From positions 88,017 to 152,016 of the forward strand of contig LVLI01000281.1 of NCBI GenBank assembly GCA_001687465.1: DNA of 64,000 bases. The letters run 5' to 3'. Origin of the DNA: Halocafeteria seosinensis. Lineage: Eukaryota; Sar; Bigyra; Bicosoecida. The translations under genes and the position numbers were made by a program. The notes under the pieces are model-generated. The model ran no database searches. It had not been told where the DNA came from and worked only from the letters and a program-made list of their open reading frames with translations. Position 1 is the stretch's first letter; every line of letters starts with the position of its first letter. Below, piece after piece: positions 35,012-48,400 of this stretch.

Positions 35012-36181
35012 TTATGACTTCGTCCATTGCAAAATTAGCCTAAGACGGTGTATCGTCCACAAAGCGATAAACATTAGAGAGAGTATATAGAGAGCACTTC
35101 GAGAAGGACTGTCTTCGAAGAGGCGAAACTTTTTGAGAGCTCTATTCATCCAGTAAAACAAGAAGAGCTTTAAACTCATCAAATACTCTTGGAGACCATC
35201 GAGCCAATATTGCGGGGAAGTGACAGAGGTGTCGATAGAGGATTGGATGCTTTGCTGTTGATGATCCGTCTGTTGTTCACGAAGCTGCTGCATATGTTGG
35301 TACAAGGTCTTGCAGAACGATGCTAGCTGGTTTCCCGCGGCAATAGTAGCGCTCTGTGATGGTGTCAATAAAGGATCTGAGTAGTCGTGTTCCTGATTAC
35401 ATAACTCGGCAGTCTGCGAATTAGCGGTGATACTTCCTTTCGACAGCTTCTGCTCAATATGATCAAGTCGTTGATAGTCTTCCTTGAGCAGCACATTCAA
35501 TTCGTCTAACACTTTATCAAAGTCTTCTTCCTCCTCTTCCTTCCCCCTTTCCTCCTTGTTGGCGTTGTGTTGCAACACTTGGTGAGTGTTCCTGGCTGGC
35601 GTGGTGTTTCGGCCATTCACATGGTTTATGCGTGAGGACTCTTTTTGCTTCGTCTGTATTGGTCGGGAGCTAGATGGTGTTTTGATATTCGTTCCGGAGC
35701 TGCTCGCAGGAGTTCGCATGTACTGAGATGTAGCGGAAGGGCTTAAATAGCTTCCAGCATGTAGCCATTCCCCGTTGGTGAGTTCTTGAATGGCCTCCAC
35801 ATATTGCTTTCTGGCCTCCTGGCAGGACATTCCACGATTGGCGTCCCAGGCACTCCTGCACCTTGCGAATGAAACGTACCGTATAGGGAGAAAGAAATAA
35901 GCCCTTAAGGCAGTATAGAGGCTTACCATTTAGCTCGAGCTGCAAATCCTGCAAAAATCGACGGTTTAGGCTGTGTATTGTCACCCTGCATTGCACACAG
36001 AAAATCCCCGTAAGCTATAAACTCCATCCTCATTCGTGGCTAGAAACGGGCGTACCTCCGTCGCCTGCTTATAGAGTCCATACAGCCTTAATTTCGTCTC
36101 ATTCGACACTTGCTCGTCTGGATCCTCGGGGAGACTCTTCACGTACGCCACCGCTTCCTGGAACACTTCCTCCTCATCCAT
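35012..36181 (-). CDS. Acyl-CoA-binding, tail-anchored membrane protein (ACBD4/5-like)
   Basis: Binds long-chain acyl-CoA at an organelle surface. Exons 36056-36181, 35927-35985 and 35012-35855 sum to 1,029 nt, 342 residues. The N-terminal ACBP domain (residues 1-90) reads VFQEAVAYVKSLP, SNETKLRLYGLYKQATEG, FAARAKWSAWDANRGMS and EARKQYVEAIQEL. The exon 2/3 splice is placed after GTGCAG because that restores AKW-SAWDANRGMS. A Ser/Thr/Gln-rich linker with an EEEEDFD stretch and a coiled region follow. The C-terminus has one predicted membrane segment, SALYILSLMFIALW, followed by a basic tail. This architecture is that of ACBD5-type peroxisome or ER tethers. No FFAT motif was confirmed. Confidence 0.85.
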
Positions 36182-36626
36182 TGTATCCCTATATCCGAGC
36201 TAATACAGATCATGCATGCCAACAATAATATTGAATGAAACAACACTTGCCTCATAGCAGACATACAAACCCTAACGGCAAGACGCAGCGTTTGTGAAGC
36301 GAGCGTGATTGGGACTCACCGGGAACTTTCCCTGTAGGGCAATCTATGTACACTGTCGTGTGGAATCATATCTCGTGAGAAAGAAATGTGCATTATACTG
36401 TCGTGGTATATTAGGCTTGTTAAGCCTCAAACTCGAAGCACGGCTACAACCCCTCCCGTACCCAGGGTCCCAGATGGATACTCGGCTGGGTGAATCTCTG
36501 TGGTAGGCCCACTTACGTCAGGCAAATGTTTCCATTAAGCGGATAACAACATTACGAACCACTAGTATCCACTAGCTTCCTCGGACAGGGGAGCAATAGT
36601 CCTCTCGCATGTTCGCAAGGATCTGT
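36182..36626. other. Intergenic, ACBD-like 5' flank and coiled-coil gene 3' flank
   Basis: No gene supported. The region should hold the ACBD-like promoter. Confidence 0.35.
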
Positions 36627-38289
36627 TCATGAAGCACTAGTGTCTGAAGTGGCGCTTGAATAACTGATACCTCCGATTCGGACTCCCGCAGTGCCTGTAA
36701 CGTAGCCAGACTCGCCTTGAGTGGTTGGACTAGGAGCATGACTGGAGTAAGAGGCAATCCTATTTGCGTCCAACTCGTTTAGAAATCTTTCGGACTGTGT
36801 CCCAGGAGGAGCTTCTCGCACTTTTGAACGATTTCCGACGGCTAGCGAGTTCATATGCCGTTCTAGCGATGCAGCGTTATATTCGTAAGCTTCACCTTTA
36901 CTACCGTACCAATCGATGAATTTCATTGCAATATCAATCTTTTTGTGGTGCATGTTTTGGACGGAAGCTGTATTCATAATACATGACGGTATCCAAACTA
37001 GTACAGACTTGGACGCGTTAGTTCTTGACGTACCGTGGTGTTGCAACAGTTTTTCTATTCGATCGCAATCGTCTTGGTGAGCGCACACGTTGATCGATTG
37101 TTCACACGAGGATTTGAAGTGTTGGTAGTCTGTAACATTCACTTTCTTGGATAAGTCTTCGAATGTAGGTCGCTGTGACAAGTCTTCAGCAACACTGTTG
37201 TGGTTGTGTTCAAGTCGTTCGAGGTCTTGCTTTAGAGATGTCGCCCATTCAAGGAGTTCTTTCTGTTTTTTCTTTGTGGTTTGCTGAAATTCTTGAGTCT
37301 CTCGCAACGGTGCTTTATTCTCCACATCACTACGTATAGATTCTACCGAGGAAACGAGCTCACCAAATCGTGAGAGGTCTACTTTTCTGTTTAGATCTTG
37401 CGAATGCGAGTCAAGGTTAGCATCATGTCCATCCAGACGGCGTTCAGTTTCTGATACTCTCGTGTCTAGCTCTCCAAGTTTCTCCTCTGTTTGTGACATG
37501 TGATTGGAGACCTTCTGATGGAAAGAGGCGTGGTCTTCAATTCCTTGCAAGATAGCCTTGTACCTCCTCATTTCACTTTTGTCAACCTTGCACGAAACTA
37601 CCCCTTGCAACGCAGACAATTCACTCTCGACATTTTGATGTGAATCCACCAAACTGCACAGACATAAAAATGGCGTAAATGCAGGGCAAAAGAAAATGTC
37701 CATCTGTAGCAGTGCAACCTAGTACGTACTCTTGGAAGGCAGTCGTCGAGGTAAAGTCGTTACGCGCCCCTTCTAAGAATTCTTCCATTTTACCTTGCAA
37801 GTCTTCTTTAAACTGCTCAAAACTTGACATGGTAGCTCTTTGCCGCATATGGTTTTCCATGGTTGCTAGTTTTCGCTGTTGTTGTGCCACAAAATCTCCT
37901 ATCGAGCAGTCTGAACGCTCCTCCGGCTCCCGTTGGGCGTCTTCCTTGGCTTCCTGCTCTATCATGTACCCTGCTGGCACAGTGATTGCTTGTTCAACGT
38001 GGTTTACCCGTGATTCTAACTTGTCTAAACGCTCAAAAATGCGCTCGTGAGTGATGAGTAGCTCATCATGCGTGGGGCGCTCGTGCACATCCCGTTGAAG
38101 ATGATGGATCAATTTCGCCTGATCTTCCAGCTGTTTCTGCATACTACCGATGGTTCGCTCCAGCATAGTCGCTGCACCAAACATTGCATCGCCAAAGGCA
38201 TGATTGCCTGACCCTTCTCCTCTCCGCGGTGCTGTAGTAGGGGCGCTTTCATGCGCCATACTCGTACTCGAGGAGGTCGTTGTCGACAT
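36627..38289 (-). CDS. Coiled-coil protein, unrecognised
   Basis: Exons 37730-38289, 37034-37653 and 36627-36967 sum to 1,521 nt, 506 residues. The protein starts MSTTTSSSTSMAHES. After a short low-complexity head it is almost entirely helical heptad sequence, for example DQAKLIHHLQRDVHERPTHD, ERLDKLESRVNHVEQAI, HMSQTEEKLGELDTRVSETE and LEWATSLKQDLERLEHNHN. A more distinctive KKIDIAMKFIDWYGSKGEAY block precedes a Ser/Gly/Thr-rich tail. Repeated K-V-D/N/T phrases (CKVDKSEMRRYK, RKVDLSRFGEL, KKVNVTDYQHF) about 100 residues apart suggest an internally repeated rod. It may be a structural or centrosomal/axonemal type protein, but I cannot assign a family. A CT repeat lies just upstream of the start. 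Confidence 0.75.
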
Positions 38290-38302
38290 TTCAAATACCC
38301 CA

Positions 38303-38325
38303 CTCTCTCTCTCTCTCTCTCTCTC
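38303..38325. repeat. (CT)n microsatellite
   Basis: An uninterrupted CT run of 23 bases about 15 bases upstream of the coiled-coil gene start codon, presumably in its 5' UTR or core promoter. Confidence 0.95.
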
Positions 38326-39526
38326 AATGCCAGCAATGGATGTCCGCGGTTCGAACGCGACTTTACAACCTGCTTGCATGGAAATAGGACATTTTGTATA
38401 GAGCAAATACCGGAGAGTAGAGGTCCCATTCAACTTTCAAATGGAAAAAATATAACGTTTGTGAAGGTGCTCGACAACCACCCACTGGTGGCACTGGGGC
38501 GTCCCTGTAGTCTCAGTGGGACTCCCACTGTTGGAGTGATGATACAGTCTGTATCCTAGCGAGGCAGTTTGTATGCGTGGTGTACATATGATACAATTCC
38601 ATTTCCCTGTTTCTCTTTTGGAATACGTATAACGACGATTTTCAAGGAATGATGATTCTCCCAGGCACGAACTACTGTAACTATTGTACAACGAAGCCAT
38701 CAAGTGCAACCTGACCTAAAGCCACCCCAGCAAAAGCAGTTCTTGACAGTCTGGCAGCGCGATATCAACAGGAGAATCAGGCCATCATAAACCCCACGAG
38801 GCGGAAGGTCACCGCCATCACCTGATTCTTTTGGCCATGATGATGATTGTCCCGCACTATGATCTGTAACGCAGCCGCCGATGAAGATGTACAACATTTT
38901 GTGACGCTAGACTGAACATGATGCAAATAATTAAAGTAACGGGTGCGTGCAGAGCACTGCAGACCAGACCGGTGCAAGTCACGGGCACAAAACCAACACA
39001 ACTGCAGAATCCTGTAGTAGTAGGGATGATTGAGAGATACCATTGCGCTGAATTAGATTTTCACTGGCGGGNCAAACGTATGTATATACGTTTGGTCTAT
39101 TATTGCTCTTCACATATGGATAGCTGATTGGGTTACGTATAGCGGTTGTGCGCATGTAGGAATGCACGCATCAAGACGTGCAACCGGTACATACTGTATG
39201 CAGGTATATCGTATACCGTGCGCACCGTACCACGCTGTGCAGGAGACGTTTACGCAATAGCACCATGCCGCTGCTATCACTTTTAGTCGTTCCCATCACC
39301 TGCTGATAGGAATTCTGAATTTACCGATTCTGCACCAATTGGCGACCAAGCAAACCCCATACGATTGAACGCTGGGCAACATTGTATACTACTTCGATTG
39401 CTCTGAAACAAATAGTGTGCACAATCAGTGCATTCATTACATAAACGTTAAACGGTGCCGTTTGTTTCGCTTATCTGAACGAAATTTGGAAACGCGTTTT
39501 TCGTTTGTAAACGCAAACATAACAGG
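38326..39526. other. Intergenic, coiled-coil gene 5' flank to CSB 3' end
   Basis: No gene supported in about 1.2 kb. It contains a single undetermined base at 39071, immediately followed by a palindromic CAAACGTATGTATATACGTTTG (39072-39093). Confidence 0.4.
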
Positions 39527-42500
39527 TCATGCAGAGGAAGATGGACTGTTCCGGAAATCTCGGCGCAGCTTCCATACTTTGCGCCCACCCCTACGCGATG
39601 AAGACGTGGGCTCTGCAACGGTTCGCAAGACTCTACGGAATATCGATGGAGGAACTTGTAAACTACCTTGGAAATGCTCCAGCACAGTATTAGTCTCAAC
39701 AGACGAGCGACGGTTTCTGAGGAAACGAATAATATCACACCCGCATTGTTTCACACGCTCTTCTGACGGTGATAACTTGTCAGTAGTATCTCTTGAAAGA
39801 TCTACCATGCTGGTGAATGTTCTTCCAAGCGAGTCCTGCCTTGACGCAGCTCGCCACAATCCATCCCGGTTTCTACCGCCATTGACGTTGGTGCGAGACG
39901 AACTTGCTGCATCTTCCAGCTGCTGTACTGCATTGTGCCTTTGATGCATCCGTTGAAGGATATCTGAAGACGTCAAAACTTCTCCTTTTCTACTATTTGG
40001 TGACTCTTCCCTCAATGAGAGGTGGTGTGGTGTTTTGTACAGATGCTGGCTGACCTTCATCCGCTTCGAGCGGCTCCGGGGCGCGAATTGACGTGAGCCT
40101 CCAGAATTGAAGGATGACCCAATTAAGAACGATGCTCCTCTACGAGAAGCAACTGAGGCTCTCATACCCGAGCGAGTCTCAATAGAAATGTTGCGTCTCA
40201 AGATGCGCTTTCTACCAAAAACGGGCCAGCATTGCTGGCAAGTGTTGGACACCTCGTTCGCAGTCCGACCTCTGCCGAAGCTACTAAGACTGCGTAAAAT
40301 TTCTGCTATACGGTCAGAAGTTAGAAAATGGAACTGGGCTTCAGAGACTGCATTGGACTGTCGAAGTGCTGCGGCGGCGTCAGTGGACCAACGTGCTGCT
40401 GCACTCTCTACATTCCCATCGCGACTCTGGCGATTCTCAAACACATTGTCGAGTTCTGAATCATTGAACAGAGCTTGCATCACTGCCTTATCCGTCGATG
40501 CTTCTTCGTCGTCTGAGTATGCCTCATCGTCTTCTTCGTCTTCACTTACGTAAGCAGCGAGATCTACAGCGTTTGACGAAGGCTCTTCAGCTGCGGCATC
40601 AACGTTATTGTTCAAAGACTGCTGCTGAGATTTAGATCCATCTGTATGGTCCTCATCATTCAGTGTAAATAGCTCTCGAAGCTCAGAATTGTCGTAGAGC
40701 TCATCAGTATGGATTCCAGCTGCTTTACGTGACTTCCGCCTCTGCTTCCCAGAAGCCTTCGAGTACTGATATCCACCGCCAGCTTCTGGGTTTTGAAGGA
40801 CTCGTGTTGTAATAAGCAGTTTCCATACTTGCCGTTGGTATATTTTCTCTTCAATGGTTCCCCGACAGATAAGTCGATAAATAGTCACGTGGCGACGCTG
40901 TCCAAGCCGCCAAGCCCTCTCACGGGCCTGTGTGTCCGTCGACGGGTTCCAATCGGGGTCGTATAGTATCACTCGGTTGGCACCTGTCAAGTTAACTCCG
41001 ATACCACCCACCCGCGTTGTTAGCAAGAATACAAATGCTTCTGATTCATCATGATTGAACCTATCAATCAGTTGTTGCCGTTGTATGACTGGCGTAGTTC
41101 CATCCATGCGAAGATACGGGAATTGATGATACTGCACGAGCCCTTCGATGACGTCCAACATCTGTCGCCCTTGCGTAAATAAGAGGACTCGATGACCCTC
41201 TTGAAACCACTGTTCAAGAATTTTGGAGGTCACTGTGAGTTTTCCCGATCGTTTCCAGTTGGTTCTACCTGATGCAATTCTGTCTGACATAGTGTTCATC
41301 GGTCCACAGCCATCTCCTTCGTCATCCGCATTAGCACGTCTTTCGTAGAATGCCGTAGGGTACGGATCCTCAGTAATTTTGAATAGATCTGGATGGTTAC
41401 ACAACTTCCTTAACAATCCCAGAGCTCTGCAGACCATCACGTTATTCATTCACGGAATCGTGGAAACACTAAATCAGCCTTTCTTACCGGAATGCACGCG
41501 CTTCGCCCTTCAATACTTGCGAAACTTCTAACGAGTCCAGGTATTTTTTATACAACTCTCGTTGATATCCTGATAAACGACAAAATAGTACCTGTTCGGT
41601 TTTTGGAGGCAGAATGGACTGATCATGGACGTCTTTTTTCATCCGCCGAAGGAGGTAGGGTCTAATCAAATCCCTTAAAATCACAGCACACTGGTATGCT
41701 CTTGAAGCCTGCAGCCGTGTGGCATTGGCCCATCCTCCGGCGGCAATAGGTTTCGCAAATTGTTCTTCAAACACTTCTTGCGAACCTAATCTGCCTGGAA
41801 AGACGAAATCGAACAAGCTCCAGAGTTCCAGCAGCTTGTTCTGTATAGGCGCACCAGAAAGTATCAGTCTGTGCACTGTTGGAACAGTTTTCACTGCAGT
41901 GGCTATATCTGTCGCGGGGTTCCTTATCTTATGTCCCTCGTCTAGAATCACATACTGCCAAGGTAAAGATGCAAGCATATCTGCGTTTCGTCGGAACCCC
42001 TCGTACGTCATTACCACAGCGTCACACTTGTTCTTCCAATTCCGCTGTTGAGCAAAAGCCATCGATGCTATCCTCTTGGCGCTGAGTCCTAATGCTTTCA
42101 TCCCAACAGAGCATTGATGCATAACCAATACACGAAGAGGAGGATACCATCGGATCAGTTCACGATACCAGTGTGTAAGCATTGTGGCTGGGCAGACGAT
42201 CAAACTGGATGACTGATTCGAAGAGTTCGACGCTTGTAATTTCAGGGCACAAAGAAACACCGCCACCTGCACTGTTTTGCCTAGACCTGTTTAGATATAC
42301 CAGAAAATATGAAGGTGACGTAGAACTAAGCACGCAGAAGGCACACCGACTTACCCATTTCGTCCGCGATAACTCCTCCAACTCGATGTCGATGCAATTC
42401 AATGAGCCATCTCACCCCTGTTTTCTGGTAGGGAAAGAGATTGTTCCATATGTTCTTGGGGACTACCCAGCCTGACACATCCTGCTCTTCGTGTAATTCT

Positions 42501-43543
42501 GGTTTCTCCGAGCACAGGCTTTCAAACTTTTCGATCCTTTCTCGGTATACGGCATAGTCACTATCATCTTCTATTGTTGCTACCATAGGATCCGCCACAT
42601 TTATTTCATCGTTTCTAGTCGCGACGTGTTTGTCTTTGTCGCGCACTGTTGCCGTAAGGTCCATTGCATTGTCTTCGTCATCGTCTGCAGAACCGCCCAC
42701 CTGTAACTCTGCGCTAGCCTCGTATTCGGCAAATTCGTCTTCTTCAGAGGATAAAGTTTGATCATCTGTACGCTGTTTCTTCTTCGGTTCCTTTGGCTTC
42801 GCTTTATCCCTTTGCAAAGCCTTACCGGATGGTGCCGCTCTACGAGATGCTTTCCGGTTTACCGCGCTGTCCTTCTGAGCGGCCACACGCTTTTTATTCT
42901 GCGTTAACGGTGGTTCCTTCTCGCTTGTGGCACTCTGTATACTAGGTGATAAGTCTTCATCGGGTGTTTCTCCGGGAATTTCGCCTTCCTCCTGCGTACT
43001 AGAAGGTGGATGTTGCTGTCTCTCTCGGGACACTTCGAACGGAGTCTTATACCCCAACCGAACATCCGAGTCCTGCTGAAGGACCCCGAAGAAGCTATCC
43101 TGTTCAGCCCCGTCAGGCGAGGTGATCATACTTTGATTCCCAGAGCTAGAGCCGCCGGGTGCGTTGCCACTGCTTTGTTGCAGGAAACAATGTTCGAGGC
43201 GTTCTAGAATTCTCAACTGGACCATGAGTTGAGCCACTCTGTCAGACGCGTATTTGGATAGCTTCCTCTCCTTGGAAAGTTCTGCCTCTGTCTCCTCCTT
43301 CAAAGTCTTGACTGTATCCCAGTCGGCACAGGTATCCACTTGGCACATATGCTTGATCCAAGCCCTTCGTGCCATGTCCTGGTCCACGTGCTGCTGTTCC
43401 ACAGCTTGTACCCCCAGAGTGGCCAAGAAATCCTGCGTCGATGCCTCTTCTCCATCATTAGAAACATTAGCGTGTATATGGGAGGATGCCGCGCTCCTAT
43501 ACGTGCCAGTGGCGGCGCTAGCCGCCCCCATGGACGAGGACAT
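39527..43543 (-). CDS. ERCC6: CSB/ERCC6/Rad26 SWI2/SNF2 DNA-repair ATPase
   Basis: Transcription-coupled repair translocase that acts on stalled RNA polymerase II. Exons 42355-43543, 41488-42286 and 39527-41426 sum to 3,888 nt, 1,295 residues. Helicase motifs in order: LFPYQKTGVRWLIELH; GGVIADEMGLGKTVQVA across the first splice (motif I); the DEGH box in YVILDEGHKIRNP (motif II); LILSGAPIQNKLLELWSL (motif III); LLRKLCNHPDLF; LLFTQGRQMLDVIEGLV; and the motif VI region TQARERAWRLGQRRHVTIYR. The N-terminus has a helical segment followed by acidic and basic low-complexity sequence. The C-terminus has a predicted winged-helix-like end (CGCDIIRFLRNRRSSVETNT) like the CSB C-terminal domain. Motif III has SGAPIQN where most relatives have TGTPIQN. 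Confidence 0.94.
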
Positions 43544-44366
43544 TCACGAGCAGACAGACTGACGTAGGCACGATTGCCGTTCCTCCTACAGCCTGTAGGA
43601 GGACAGCATGTACAACATGAACAATTCTATCGACTGTGCAACTTTGATGTACAACAATTCTATCAAGTCTAAACGATACGGATTCATTGATACCATTAGC
43701 CTGATGGTGGGGATAAAACTTCTTGCTGCCGCAGAAGTTCAAGCCGCTGTGGTAGAGTTACAGGCTGACTTACAACAGGACGTACTGTAGTCGAATCTTC
43801 GTATACAAGGTTTGTTGGAATTTTCACCTATTTTTGACAAATTTGAAAATGCCCGGAGCTGTCGGCTCAAACTGAAATATCTCTTTTTGGAACAGGAAAT
43901 ACAATTGTGGTAGTACCCAGTATTATTACCCGTACAAGTGACTGCTACCTGGTACCAGTGACCGCAACTGACCCTAATCAGACCAAATATGCAGCCTACG
44001 ATCTGTTTCTGTGCAAATTCTGGCTCAATATACAAGGACTGTTTTGTATATCGTTCAGCCTTTGCCTTTGTATATGGCAAGTACTGTCCGTGACCGGAAA
44101 GAAACAGAAGTACAATTATTGCTACAACAGTTCTACAGTGCGGTTGTTATTAACGCATACTTCCGTAGCTAACTCGTCCAGGTTGCAAGTATGAAAACAT
44201 CATCTTTCAGAGTGGAGCAGGTGGCCTTGTGCGAGACTGCAACGATTGATGCCGCGGTACACTGCGAACGCGTTAATAATGCGCTTGACTGCAGACGTCG
44301 GCCTTCATATATATATATTGAACCAATCTCTATACAAGGTCGGATTGTGCCGAGTACTGCAAAACG
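43544..44366. other. Intergenic, CSB 5' flank to FMC1-like 3' end
   Basis: A minus frame at 43739-44080 (113 codons, Cys- and Lys-rich) is open but has no family resemblance. There is a local imperfect direct repeat, ATGTACAACAATTCTATC / ATGTACAACATGAACAATTC, near 43607-43665. Confidence 0.35.
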
Positions 44367-45128
44367 CTAGGTGTGACTTGCCGAAGTATCCCCACTGTGA
44401 GTATCATTGTCCTGATGAGCGCTCTGCTTGCCCTGCCGGGTGCGAACATTGATCTCATTGATCCCGTATAATTGAGCCTTCATCCCAGCTATTCCTTTCA
44501 TTTTATTCACTTTATTTGCCAGATCATATTTCGATACGTGGTCCACTTCTCGCAATGGCAGCCGATCCGGAATCTTGACACCCACACGTTGTGCAGCCGC
44601 CTCTCTATACTCTTGACTGTCTATATCTATTTGCCCATGTTGGCTCAGTAATTTCTGCATTCAAAATAACAGTATACTTTGACAGTTTCTTCAGAATGTA
44701 AGCTAACGTGGGGTGCTTCTTACCTTCTGCTCGACAATAGCCTCATAAAGAGTCAGAATGTCCTGGGTCTTGCGGCGTAAGCGTCGAGTTTCCTGACGGT
44801 CATTCAGGTGCTGATTCTCACGCGCCTGTTGCATTATATAATCTGTCCACAAAGATACATCGTTGGCATGTTCTCCTGAGGCAGATGGTGGTTTATTATC
44901 GAAATACATCCGTGCATGCCGCAGAAGCCCTCTGAGGGCTGCCAAGGTCTTTTTCTGCGCCTTTGTATGTGTCTTTGTCGACTCCGACGCGAACTTCCTC
45001 CTCCCTACGGGATTATCTGTTATGGCTGGAGCTGTACAGGGCATAGTAACTTGTGGAACAGCTCTGTACCCTCCATATCTGCTGCAGGTCCCCCAGACCG
45101 GAGTACACCGCCGAACAAGAGTTTGCAT
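44367..45128 (-). CDS. FMC1: FMC1-like mitochondrial ATP synthase assembly factor (LYR-related)
   Basis: FMC1 acts with Atp12 in assembly of the F1 head in the mitochondrial matrix. Exons 44724-45128 and 44367-44654 give 230 residues. The N-terminus is basic and Ser/Thr-rich as a presequence (MQTLVRRCTPVWGTCSRYGG). The core has KTLAALRGLLRHARMYFDN, the family's LR(A/G)LLR opening, then LNDRQETRRLRRKTQDILTL and EYREAAAQRVGVKIPDRLP, which matches the GLVGLKLP end of animal FMC1. A further ~70 residues follow the usual C-terminus. The assignment rests on short motifs in a small divergent family. Confidence 0.62.
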
Positions 45129-45417
45129 GTTTTACAAAAGCCACAGCAAGCCTTTCCACTACACGGAACACAACACGATGGAAAAAAACCCAACTATAGA
45201 AACATTTATTCAACCAATGCCGTAATCTCTGTAAATACAGTCCTGTGATAAATGATCATAGAAGTTCCACCCACTCGAACTTCAACTTCAAGGACGTTAT
45301 CTCATACAGACGACTGTATGCCCGTAATAATAGACCACAGGCAATGTTTCGTAGTTACTTGGTACCTGATTTCAGTATCTAGGGGGGAATAAGAGTTCGT
45401 TGAGGGTGGAAAAGAAA
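45129..45417. promoter_or_regulatory. Divergent intergenic, FMC1-like / carnitine acyltransferase
   Basis: A 289-bp gap between divergent start codons; both promoters must lie here. No specific element can be pointed to with confidence. Confidence 0.35.
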
Positions 45418-48400
45418 ATGAGTACAACGAGCAAAAGCCCTCCCCCACCTCCTCCAACGTCAAATACTTCGAGTGTCCCCTTGAGGGAGCACCCTGTTCA
45501 ACCGTCTCCTGACCACCACAAGCCACATGTGAGCGCAGAGAGTGGCACGGCTGCTCGGCAGGACCAGAGCCACCTCCCGGAGCTCCCTATCCCCCCATTA
45601 GAGCAATCCGTGAACAAGTTCCTCGAGGCGGCGAAACCACTTCTCAGTGAAAAACAATGCAAAAGCCTCGAGAAAACGGCACAAGAGTTTATTGGGTCCG
45701 ATCGACGCGGATCGAGGAGTTCGCCCACGGATGATGATGCCGCGGAGAAATCCGAAGGACAACGGCTGCAGGAAGCGCTGTTGAATTGGAAAGAACGGGA
45801 ACGTGCGCGACTCAGAGACGAACTCGGACGAGGTACGAGATGATAGCTAAACTATTTTAGCGCCGGTATCCATATCATCATTGCGTTAAGTGCAGACAAA
45901 GTTGAAGAGTTTATGCCTCCACATTATTTGGACCGATACTGGTCTGAGGCATACTTGGGACAGCGTTCTTCAATCGCCATCAACACGAATCCCTTTTTTG
46001 TACTGGAGGTGTGTGGAGCTTTTGCTTTTCTAGGGATTTCAGCTACACATGGAACTCTCGTTGATTCTATGGTTGACAGGATGACTCTACCCCTAACAGA
46101 AATAGCCAAGTGGCTAGAGCAACCTCGCTGATTATCTCAACTTTAGCATTTTACCGTATGTGGAAGACTGGAGAGTTACCAGCAGATGAGTGGAGAGATA
46201 AGGCGTTATGCATGAGGCAATATGATGTGCGTAACTATGGGTTCTCCCTGAAGTTGACGTAGAATCGAACATCGATCCTGCCCCACGTGGTTCGCCTGCA
46301 GTATATGTTCGGATCTGCTCGAATCCCACAAGAAGGAAGAGACACGGTCATCAGCTACACGAGTCCCACCCACATTGTAATTTTGGCTAGAGGACAAGTT
46401 TATTGGTTCAACGTGTTCAGTTCGGATCAGTCAAAGTGCTTGACCTCGGTACGTGAACAGGCGTCCCTGGCTCGAGCTGCTATATTTATGCCTCTCTCGT
46501 TTGCAACAGGAAGCGATTGCGGATAATGTTCGGCGAATTTTAGCTGACGCTTCTACAATTTCTCCAGATGATGCAGTGTCACGCTCGTTGGGAGTCATGA
46601 CCAGTCGGGATAGAGATACATGGGCCAAAGTACGAGCGGAGATAGAGTCGACAGATTTCGCAACGGCCCAGTCGCTTCGAGTAATCGACTCAAGTCTGTT
46701 CGTAGTTTGTCTCGATAATGCAAGCCCAAATAATTTGACTGAAGCAAGCTATAACTTTCTTGGAGGAACATCTGAGATAAGCTCTGAGTCGGGTACCCAA
46801 GTTGGTACTTGCCTGAATCGCTGGTATGACAAGACACTGCAATTGGCCATATGCGAAAACGGTGTCGCTGGAGTAATATTTGAACATAGTCGTGTAGACG
46901 GTCACACGGTGCTACGCTATTCCTCGGACATAATTACGGACAGCATTATGCGCTTTGCCCAGAGTATTCGCGGTGGGTTGCCTACCGTGCTAACTGGCTT
47001 AAACCAAGGGACTATAGGTATGATGCTGAGTCTATGTGGCTTGTTAAATATAGCTCGTTTCTACGGTTGCGATAACGGGGATTGCAGATTTAGATCCGAC
47101 TCCGAAGCGGATCCAATGGAGACTCCCAGCTACTCTTTCGTTTCGCCTACAGCAAGCGGAGGCTTCCCTGTCAGACTTGATAAACCAGACTGAAATCGAA
47201 GCTATTGAGTTCTTATCCTTCGGCAAGCGGGCAATAAAGGAAGTAAAAATGAGCCCCGACGCGTTTGTACAAATGGCCTTCCAGTTAGCGTATTATCGGT
47301 TCGTGCTACTTGCATTTGTGTTGAGTGACCACAAGAGTGCTCAGTTAAGGTCGCTTTCCTGCAGTCTATACGGTGAATTTGTTGGTTCCTATGAAACGGT
47401 TATGACCAAACGTTTCAAGGGAGGACGAACAGAACCTGTGAGACCCTTGGTACGTAATATCGCTTCTGTCGCATTCCTCAGCAGTGCTTGAACGTTTACT
47501 TATTCGAAGTTTATTTCAGACAGAGGAAACGGTGGCATTCTGTAGACAATTCCTTGACGGTTCTGCGCCCATGTCCACCAAAGCAGCTGCAATGGAGAAG
47601 GCTTTAAAGAAACATTCTGAAAATACTGGAGACGCAGCGAAGGCTCATGGTTTTGACCGCCATCTGTACGCTCTCTACTGCCTTGCTCAAGAAGCTGTCG
47701 AGCATTGCAACAAGCGTAACGAGGGATATAGCGACTTTTATCTTCACTTGCCTGAAATCGACAAGATTCCGGCAATATTTGAGCATCCCGGATGGAAGAG
47801 TGTTTGCCATAATACCGTACGTGATTTTTGGGGTTTGCTGAACATGTCGTTAGATTGATGTCGTGGCTCCTCGAGTCCGTTGTGCAGATATCTACGTCGA
47901 ACTGCGGGAATCCGTCACTAAGACTGTTCGGATTCGGTCCTGTAGTGCCTGATGGATTTTCTATTGGCTATCTAATCAAGGAAGATGGCATGCAGTTTTC
48001 TATTTCTTCGCGAAGGAGACAGACATCTCGATTTACTGCAATGCTGCAACGGAGTCTCATGGACATGTTGGAGGTAGCAAAAGTCTCCCGCGAGATGTCC
48101 GATGCGCAGCAGAATGAATCTCTGAACATGTCAGCAGGGTCTGTCCCACTAGTTGGGGATATTGGTCCCAGGGCTGGTCCTGTTCAGTTTCCACCCACCC
48201 ACGGAAACTATGGACCTGGATCCTACCAATTTCCAGGATATCAAGTGGCTCAACCTTCGTATGGTGGCTCGAATGTACAACAACGCTGGAACACGGGGAT
48301 GAATGCGGTACCCCCCGGTGTGGCGAACTCTCCCAGAGGTAGTTTTGGGCAATCCAGGTACAGCGAAAACTTCAGTAACGGGATGCCAGCCCAGATCCCA